This document shows, one piece after another, positions 59,101 through 64,000 of a stretch of DNA of 64,000 nt (positions are counted from its first letter, which is position 1; every line of letters starts with the position of its first letter). The stretch lies in assembly GCA_020152595.1 (NCBI GenBank), contig JAIGNY010000074.1, positions 130,535 through 194,534 on the forward strand, given 5' to 3'. Under the pieces are notes generated by a model. The model had not been told where the DNA came from. It ran no database searches and saw only the letters and a list, made by a program, of their open reading frames with translations. A program made the translations under genes and the position numbers. This DNA is from Chiridota heheva. Lineage: Eukaryota; Echinodermata; Holothuroidea; Apodida; Chiridotidae.

Positions 59101-62100
59101 AGAAGGACAAGTCATGGGTATTTTTCTGACCTGAATATTAAATGTATCATTTCATCAACCAGGTTTTAAGAATCCTATCACAAAAGCCATGAGAAACAAG
59201 GTTTGCAATATCCACATGAAGCGTGCATCCAACATGAATGTTTTTAGCCGGTGGCAGGCACATTATGATGTCTCCGCACCACTACCATCACTTGGTGAGT
59301 CTTAGTACTTTCTTTTATAATTATCATAATGATTATACATACAACGATTATTTGATCAGGGTGAGATGTGAAAGAAAATGGTAATTTGCATATAGAAAAT
59401 TGACCAAAAACTTGACCACTGCTTATCTGATGCTGACCACTCTTTTGTGATTCCAGAACCTATCAAAGATACTCCAGCAGCTAGCCCAAACTCTCCTGAA
59501 GAGTTGAATATTGTTGGAGTTGGAGAATTCATTCAACAGCAGAACCAGTTCTGTATGGAAAACCAAACTGCTACCATGATAGCATTGGTCATTGGTATGT
59601 ATTGCACTTATTGATATCTTTCATTCAAATTCTACTTCTTGAATTGTAAATATCAAAACCTTCCTCCTCAAAATTAACGTGTGTTATAATTTAAAGAATA
59701 AGTTTTGAAGCCTTTAAAACCAAATCAAGTATCATAATGAAATATTTTAAAACAAAATTCATGAATATTTCTATTTATTTATGGTGTGTATTTTGAAGAT
59801 CAAATAATATTTGACTTTTTATTATCACTATGCAGCATCAACCTCTTGTATTCTGCTGAAACTCATCATGAAAGCAGCTAAGAGCCTCTTGCCAGACAAG
59901 GCCTTTTCACCTCCATCTGCAGGTAAGGTTTCATCTCTATGTACTTGTAGAATGTATATTGTATTCCTTTAATTTAGCTAGTAATGGAATCCACTCTTGC
60001 AGATATTCAGATTTGTACATTTACAGATGTACAGTACACTTCTTACATTGAAGAAGCAAACTCACTGCCATCCCATTTGATATGAGTGTTAGGGGCCCAA
60101 AGTACTTACCAGGGAGATCTATTTTGGATTTTAAAATGATGACAGAAAGAAGGGGGAGTAAGAGAAATATCTGGATTTAAAGTGGAACAGTTTGTGTGTT
60201 TCTTTGTTAATTCTGTATATATTTTGTGATATGAGATCAACTTCATTCATGAAGAGTTACAAACATGTTAAAAATCACAACCATTATACTAAATATGTTT
60301 TAAATACTCTTGCTGTTTGTCTTCAGTTAAAAGACTGTCAAAGAGACCAAGAAAATCAGTCCATTTTGCAGAATTCACACAGATCATTGATGAAGATAAA
60401 CATCAAATGCATTCAAGTAAGTCAAAGCTTCATTTTTAGGAATATGTTGGATGCATGGAATGAGTTCAAATGTTTATCACATGTATGTACTTATAGTTGA
60501 TCAGTATGTAAATCAGTACAAAATACTTGCTGATCAAAGCTATATTAAGATTGATTAAATGTGACCCCAGATGTATGCATTCTTAAACATTTTGTTTTCC
60601 ATGTTGTTTACATATTGGTGGAATAATGTAAAAGATTATGTTTTTAATCCTTCTTTATTGCAGATACGCTCATGCCTACTTCTCCAGCTCCGAGCTGTGG
60701 TTCAAGCAAGAAGTTGCGTCTTGAGCAAGTTTCTAAGTCAAACATGGTGCTGTCTTCATTTCAATGGAGGAGTGATCCACTTGTTATACTCGGTAAAGAT
60801 GAAACCTTATAGTGATGATGACAGATGATTAGATTGGTTCTTAAATAATTGTCTTAAGTCTCTCAATCTTAAGTGTAGAAACCGGGAGAGGAGTGGGGTG
60901 GGGAGGGGGCAGGTGCCTTTCAAAAGCTTCCTACACCTCTACTCTCAATCATAGCATTAACCCTTCTTCACATAGAAGAAGTGCTCCTCATAATTCTCCC
61001 TTTCTGTTATCATATATTACTCTGATTCTTGTTGTAAGATTTGCAGAAACAAATTTCAAACATCTAAGAAATCATTTAGGAATTGTCCTTTCATGTGTGA
61101 TAGAGTCATTTGACTCACTTGATTCTTTTCCTGTAAGATAATAGTACTTTACTCTGGGTAAAATTTCTAAGGTCTCTATTGTTTTAAGAATCTTTATTGA
61201 AACTTTGAATATAACATTGATCACAGTATCAAAATGTCATATACAAATGGCAACACTTCTTTAAGGAACTCACATTGAAGACTTTTCCTGTACTCTTAAG
61301 TGGTAATTTTCTGTTATTCTTGGATTTTTAGACTAAAGTGGACATTTGATGAAGTTAATTATTTTGGTTCTCAGAGATTTTTGATAGAGATATTTCTAAG
61401 ACATATCTATTTTGGGGTTAATGGAAGTAGATTTGTTCTTATTTCCACATCAATCATGTATGTTGTCATCTAATTGGAACATGGAAGGATTCATACTCCT
61501 GCTGTAATACATACAGAGTTGGTATTTTTCTGACCTGAATATTAAACGTATCATTTCATCAACCAGGTTTTAAGAATCCTATCACAAAAGCCATGAGGAA
61601 CAAGGTTTGCAATACCACATGAAGCGTGCATCCAACATGGATGTTTTCAGCCGGTGGAAGGCGCATTATGATGTCTCCGCACCACTACCATCACTTGGTG
61701 AGTCTTAGTACTTTCTTTTATAATTATCATAATGATTATACATACAACGATTATTTGATCAGGGTGAGATGTGAAAGAAAATGGTAATTTGCATATAGAA
61801 AATTGACCAGAAACTTGACCACTGCTTATCTGATGCTGACCACTCTTTTGTGATTCCAGAACCCATCAAAGCTACTCCAGCAGCTTGCCCAAACTCTCCT
61901 GAAGAGTTGAATATTGTTGGAGTTGGAGAATTCATGCAACAGCAGAACCAGTTTTGTATGGAAAACCAGACTGCTACCATGATAGCATTGGTCATTGGTA
62001 TATATTGCACTTATTGATATGTTTCATTCAAATTCTTACTTCTTAAATTGTAAATATTAAAACCTTCCTTCTCAAAATTAAGATGTGTCATAATTTGAAG

Positions 62101-62819
62101 AATAAGTTTGGAAGCCTTTAAAACCAAATCAAGTATCATAATGAAATATTTTAAAACAAAATTCATGAATATTTCCATTTATTTATGGTGTGTATTTTGA
62201 AGATAAAATAATATTTGACTTTTTATTATCACTATGCAGCATCAACCTCTTGTATTCTGCTGAAAGTCATCATGAAAGCAGCTAAGAGCCTCTTGCCAGA
62301 CAAGGCCTTTTCACCTCCATCTGCAGGTAAGGTTTCTTCTATATGTACTTGTAGAATGTAGATTGTATTCCTTTAATTTAGCTAGTAATGGAATCCGCTC
62401 GTTTAAATATTCAGATTTGTACATTTACAGATGCACAGTACACTTCTTACATTGAAGAAGCAAACTAAGTGACATCCCATTAGATATGAGTGGTAAGGGC
62501 CCAAAATACATACCAGGGAGATCTATTTTGGATTAAAAATGTCGACAGAAAAAAGGGGAAGCAAGATAAATATCTGGGTTCAAAGTGGAACAGTTTGTCT
62601 GTTTCTTTGTTAATTCTGTAAATATTTTGTGATATGAAATAAATTTCATTCATGAAGAGTTACAAACATTTTAAAAATCACAACCATTAATTTAATTAAG
62701 TTTTAATTACTCTTGCTGTTTCTCTTCAGTTAAAAGACTGTCAAAGAGACTAAGAAAATCAGTTCATTTTGCAGAATTCACACAGATCTTTGATGAAGAT
62801 AAACATTAAATGCATTCAA
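46963..62819 (+). CDS. Novel type I membrane protein with tandem TM/RVxF exon cassettes (3' end open)
   Basis: Seven upstream exons (46963-47133, 47510-47650, 48201-48253, 48386-48539, 48713-48850, 49533-49706, 51658-51967) encode a signal peptide (MIPKVFVYLLLGFIFAASSG), an ectodomain of about 350 residues with several N-x-S/T sites, and the start of a helix near residue 373. A block of exons a-e then follows, repeated five times at about 2.4 kb per unit; all array junctions are phase 1. Each block encodes a hydrophobic helix (exons a/b), a basic exon c with K-S-V-H-F (an RVxF-type PP1 docking match), a Ser-rich exon d and a basic exon e. Read straight through, the frame stops at a TGA at 61620-61622 in unit 4. 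I do not recognise the ectodomain. A role in anchoring protein phosphatase 1 at a membrane is inferred from motif only. A common last exon may lie beyond the window. Confidence 0.75.
47510..47650 (+). CDS. Gene 2 exon 2: ectodomain
   Basis: The acceptor is TTTCCTCTGTGCAG and the donor GTAAGC. It is phase 0-0, 47 codons: ISDRFQFNMTSIPYCGDSDA, then LQLTIDNMSSSLQYP. Two N-glycosylation sequons (NMT, NMS) fit a secreted location. Confidence 0.85.
48201..48253 (+). CDS. Gene 2 exon 3: ectodomain (short)
   Basis: The acceptor is TTATTTTTCACATAG and the donor GTAAGA. It reads MQVNAFIKPDIFFRETI plus a split tryptophan codon. A phase-2 junction. Confidence 0.8.
48386..48539 (+). CDS. Gene 2 exon 4: ectodomain
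   Basis: The acceptor is GTTCTATCAG. It reads YDIYDFGEPTIFQATSISLR, then ADIVDPQMSGTANINTKSP and GWSQGTLK. The donor is GTAGAA. It looks like beta-strand-rich extracellular sequence; no family recognised. Confidence 0.82.
48713..48850 (+). CDS. Gene 2 exon 5: ectodomain
   Basis: The acceptor is TTTGCTTTTCAG and the donor GTAAGC. It is phase 0-0, 46 codons: FWADLIPVFKKTSNNDQRKQ, then GSDLLLIPRVGYPVDPED. Confidence 0.85.
49533..49706 (+). CDS. Gene 2 exon 6: ectodomain with clustered cysteines
   Basis: The acceptor is TTTGTCATTTTATAG and the donor GTAGAG. It is phase 0-0, 58 codons: AGSSEYLVVPHDLFDLPGSG, then CCSQRSRFVALINQSHPCNQ. Three cysteines and one sequon (NQS). Confidence 0.85.
50143..50313. 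mobile_element. Hairpin MITE with GGGGATAAA termini
   Basis: The left end GGGGATAAATGCGAGGGTGGC-like sequence pairs with the right end GCGACTCTCGCTTTTATCCC. Inside are GGTCTCAAATGTCATTTGAG and CATCTCAAATGACATTTGAG, each close to a palindrome, and a central part with dyad symmetry. The whole 170 bp can fold into a long hairpin. Confidence 0.75.
51366..51585. repeat. Pair of related palindromic segments in gene 2 intron 6
   Basis: CTGGTCTTAAACGTATTCCA with GACCATCGATTAGCCAA, and about 175 bp later CTGGTCTCGATTGTATTCGA with GACCATCTATTGGCCAATCA. Each has GGTCT...AGACC dyad symmetry and a CCAAT-like end. They may be MITE fragments or regulatory sites. Confidence 0.5.
51658..51967 (+). CDS. Gene 2 exon 7: membrane-proximal ectodomain fused to unit-1 exon a
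   Basis: 103 codons. It starts ADTKIGRPDNIYLSSFGDLS and continues with SISLTIPLADLHTQVFEDSV. From about 51852 it becomes homologous to exon a of the later units (QNSPEELNSLRVREFMQQLN, then MEYQTAIMIALII). The later units have an intron where this exon is continuous, so unit 1 appears to be the ancestral arrangement. The donor GTATGT starts at 51968, phase 1. Confidence 0.85.
52056..52231 (-). mobile_element. tRNA-derived SINE in unit 1, a-b intron
   Basis: The reverse complement of the SINE at 17602-17772: the right end has CTAACCACTACACCACGGAG (A-box side) and the left end GGTTTAACATCCCAAAAGCA. It is absent from the same intron of units 2-5, so it inserted into unit 1 alone. Confidence 0.85.
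53513..53539. other. Perfect 11-bp intronic hairpin in the d-e intron
   Basis: AACCCTTCTTC and GAAGAAGGGTT flank the loop ACATA. The same hairpin is intact in unit 2 at 55867-55893. It is partly lost in units 3 and 4 by small changes. It follows a G-rich tract (GTGGGGTGGGGAGGGGGCAG) just upstream in every unit. It could be an RNA structure affecting splicing, or chance. Confidence 0.6.
54364..56612 (+). repeat. Array unit 2 (exons a-e, intact)
   Basis: Exons: a 54364-54501, b 54740-54826, c 55234-55323, d 55571-55699, e 56481-56612, all phase 1. Exon a reads EPIKDTPAASPNSPEELNSV, then FMQQLNQFCMENQTVNM; the helix is IALVIASTSCILLKLIMKAA. Exon c is identical at all 90 bases to that of unit 1; KSVHF lies at 55260-55274. 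Exon d reads DQLMPTSPAPSCGSSKKLHL, then SSFQWRSDPLVIL; exon e reads FKNPITKAMSNKVCNIHMKR, then FSRWLAHYDV. It joins in frame to units 1 and 3. Confidence 0.85.
56778..59294 (+). repeat. Array unit 3 (exons a-e, intact, with intronic insertion)
   Basis: Exons: a 56778-56915, b 57158-57244, c 57656-57745, d 57993-58121, e 59163-59294, all phase 1. KSVHF lies at 57682-57696. Exon c differs from units 1 and 2 at three positions (T to R before PRK, a silent change in V, F to I after TQI). The d-e intron is longer than in the other units because of the dispersed repeat at 58848-59115. Confidence 0.85.
58848..59115. mobile_element. Dispersed repeat inserted in unit 3, d-e intron
   Basis: Closely related to 18560-18812. 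In the other units ACAGAGTTGGTATTTTTCTG is continuous; here ACAGAGT and GGTATTTTTCTG are separated by this sequence, which defines the insertion to within a few bases. No clear target duplication or TIR is seen. Confidence 0.85.
59457..61697 (+). repeat. Array unit 4 (exons a-e, frameshift in e)
   Basis: Exons: a 59457-59594, b 59836-59922, c 60327-60416, d 60664-60792, e 61567-61697. Exons a-d are intact; exon c is identical to that of unit 3, with KSVHF at 60353-60367. Exon e is 131 bp, one base shorter than in units 2 and 3. CAATATCCACATG has become CAATACCACATG, giving an in-frame TGA at 61620-61622. Confidence 0.85.
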
Positions 62820-62911
62820 GTATGTCAAAAGCTTCATTTTTAGGAATATGTTGGATGCATGGAATGACTTCAAATGTTTATCACTTGTTTGTACTTATAG
62901 CTGATCAGTAT
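61860..62911 (+). repeat. Array unit 5 (exons a-c, stop in c, truncated by transposon)
   Basis: Exons: a 61860-61997 (donor GTATAT instead of GTATGT), b 62240-62326, c 62730-62819. Exon c keeps KSVHF at 62756-62770 but has TAA at 62807-62809 where the other units have CAA, and its donor is GTATGT instead of GTAAGT. The c-d intron is cut at about 62911 by a transposon-like element. Exons d and e are not found in the window. Confidence 0.82.
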
Positions 62912-63957
62912 TAGAGCTGTGACCGTTTAGCGTGTACACACTACACGCTCGCAAATCTTGTAAACGTTTACTAAAACTTCATTGCGAGTAATCGTTTTTC
63001 ATACATTATAGGCCTAGTGTCTTGCCGTTGAAAATCAATATTCATGATTCAAATCACACACACATTCGGCTGACAAAATTCCAATCAATGATTTTTTACA
63101 AACTGTAAACCCGATTAGCATAATCCTTTTTAAATGTGCGAATCACAAATGCGCAGTAATCACCAATGAATTGGGATATTATGCTCTTTGATTTTGCCGA
63201 AATCTGAGTAATCTAACTTGTAAAATGCACCGCGAATGTGCAGCAGTAAACAGTGAAACTAACAATAGGCCTAACTATAGGCCATAAGGCTTTAAATCCC
63301 ACGCAATCAACGCCCGTTTCATCGATAAAAAAACACACTTGAATCGTGACAATTAGTACATTTACATGTAAATATTACCTGATGAGTCAAATAAATTTTG
63401 CAAGAAAGAAAAAATATTGCATAATAAATAAACAGAAAAAGGTTTTAAGAGAGCTGAAATTATGCATGCTTCGCAAAGATGGCGGCCATTTTTTCGAGAG
63501 GAATGATACTTCAGAACTTCCTGGTGGTGGTGACGTAGTTTTGAAATGTTTTACGTCGAGGTATATCATAGGCCTCAGTATGCAAGATTTTCACAGAAGT
63601 TTGAAAGCCGTAGCGAATAGGACAAAAAAGTTACGCGATGTTGAGTTTAAATGACATTGAAAGGAAGTTATCTGTTCTTTCTAAACTGAATTTCCATGCA
63701 TATTTTCCATAAAAATGATGATTTATACTGTACAAGTAATTTTTTACGATTTGGAAAGCAAAACTCAGCGTCTATTTGGGTAATGCAGTCAGTACTTTTA
63801 CCATACTGGTTGCGCGATTTTTCTACTTCGCCTCGTAGTTTTGGAGCAATTTTGGTGTATTTCCGAAAATTACGGTACTAAACTCGTGTACACGATACAC
63901 GCTCGCTTTTTTTGGCGTGTACACGTTTACTAAAATCCCTAAACGTTCACAGCTCTA
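62912..63957. mobile_element. ~1.05-kb non-autonomous DNA transposon with TIRs
   Basis: The left end TAGAGCTGTGACCGTTTAG and the right end CTAAACGTTCACAGCTCTA are inverted copies with one mismatch. Subterminal CGTGTACAC motifs repeat at both ends. No transposase is seen. The flanks do not show an 8-bp duplication, and the sequence after 63957 does not resume array unit 5, so the right junction may be rearranged. The inner left part matches window positions 1-304. Confidence 0.75.
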
Positions 63958-64000
63958 ATGTCTTGTCTCGTCAACAATCATAATTGTTTTATGGCCCACT
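63958..64000. other. Unassigned window end
   Basis: 43 bp that do not match the array unit or the transposon. Nothing identifiable. Confidence 0.5.

Noticed and set aside
1-64000. CRISPR arrays, operons or other prokaryotic systems
   Set aside because: Tandem repeats lack unique spacers of regular length, and the coding sequence is spliced with eukaryotic introns.

Overview
This window looks like low-GC metazoan nuclear DNA, most likely from an invertebrate deuterostome. The evidence is split genes with GT-AG introns, phase-1 extracellular modules, tRNA-derived SINEs, and many short non-autonomous DNA transposons and minisatellites. The species cannot be fixed from the sequence; an echinoderm-like genome is my best guess. 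No prokaryotic features are present.

Gene 1 (+, about 6119-35107) has nine recognisable exons. They encode a type I membrane receptor with order CUB, CUB-like, LDL-receptor class A, EGF, EGF, transmembrane helix, and a cytoplasmic tail with two PPxY motifs. The order CUB-CUB-LDLa-TM recalls Neto proteins, but the EGF pair and PPxY tail are not Neto features. All introns are phase 1 except one phase-0 intron inside CUB1. The 5' exons, including the signal peptide, were not found. The first CUB exon carries an apparent single-base deletion.

The stretch 35.1-46.9 kb is intergenic. It holds a hAT-type MITE with a perfect 8-bp target duplication, minisatellites in opposite orientations, and a decayed non-LTR reverse transcriptase on the minus strand.

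Gene 2 (+, 46963 to beyond the window) encodes a signal peptide, a roughly 350-residue ectodomain I do not recognise, a transmembrane helix, and then a five-exon block (a-b-c-d-e). The block is tandemly repeated five times at about 2.4 kb per unit. Every junction in the array is phase 1. Each block encodes a hydrophobic helix followed by a K-S-V-H-F sequence that fits the RVxF docking motif for protein phosphatase 1. Unit 4 has a frameshift in exon e, unit 5 has a stop in exon c, and a transposon interrupts unit 5. This array is the most interesting feature of the window.

The rest is introns and intergenic DNA filled with repeats: foldback elements, TTAA-flanked MITEs, hAT-like MITEs, a 2.7-kb TIR element, SINEs, LINE tails, and tandem repeats of 12, 15, 19, 22, 24, 33 and 44 bp. 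Exon boundaries were assigned by hand from splice sites and frame continuity; no transcript data were available.
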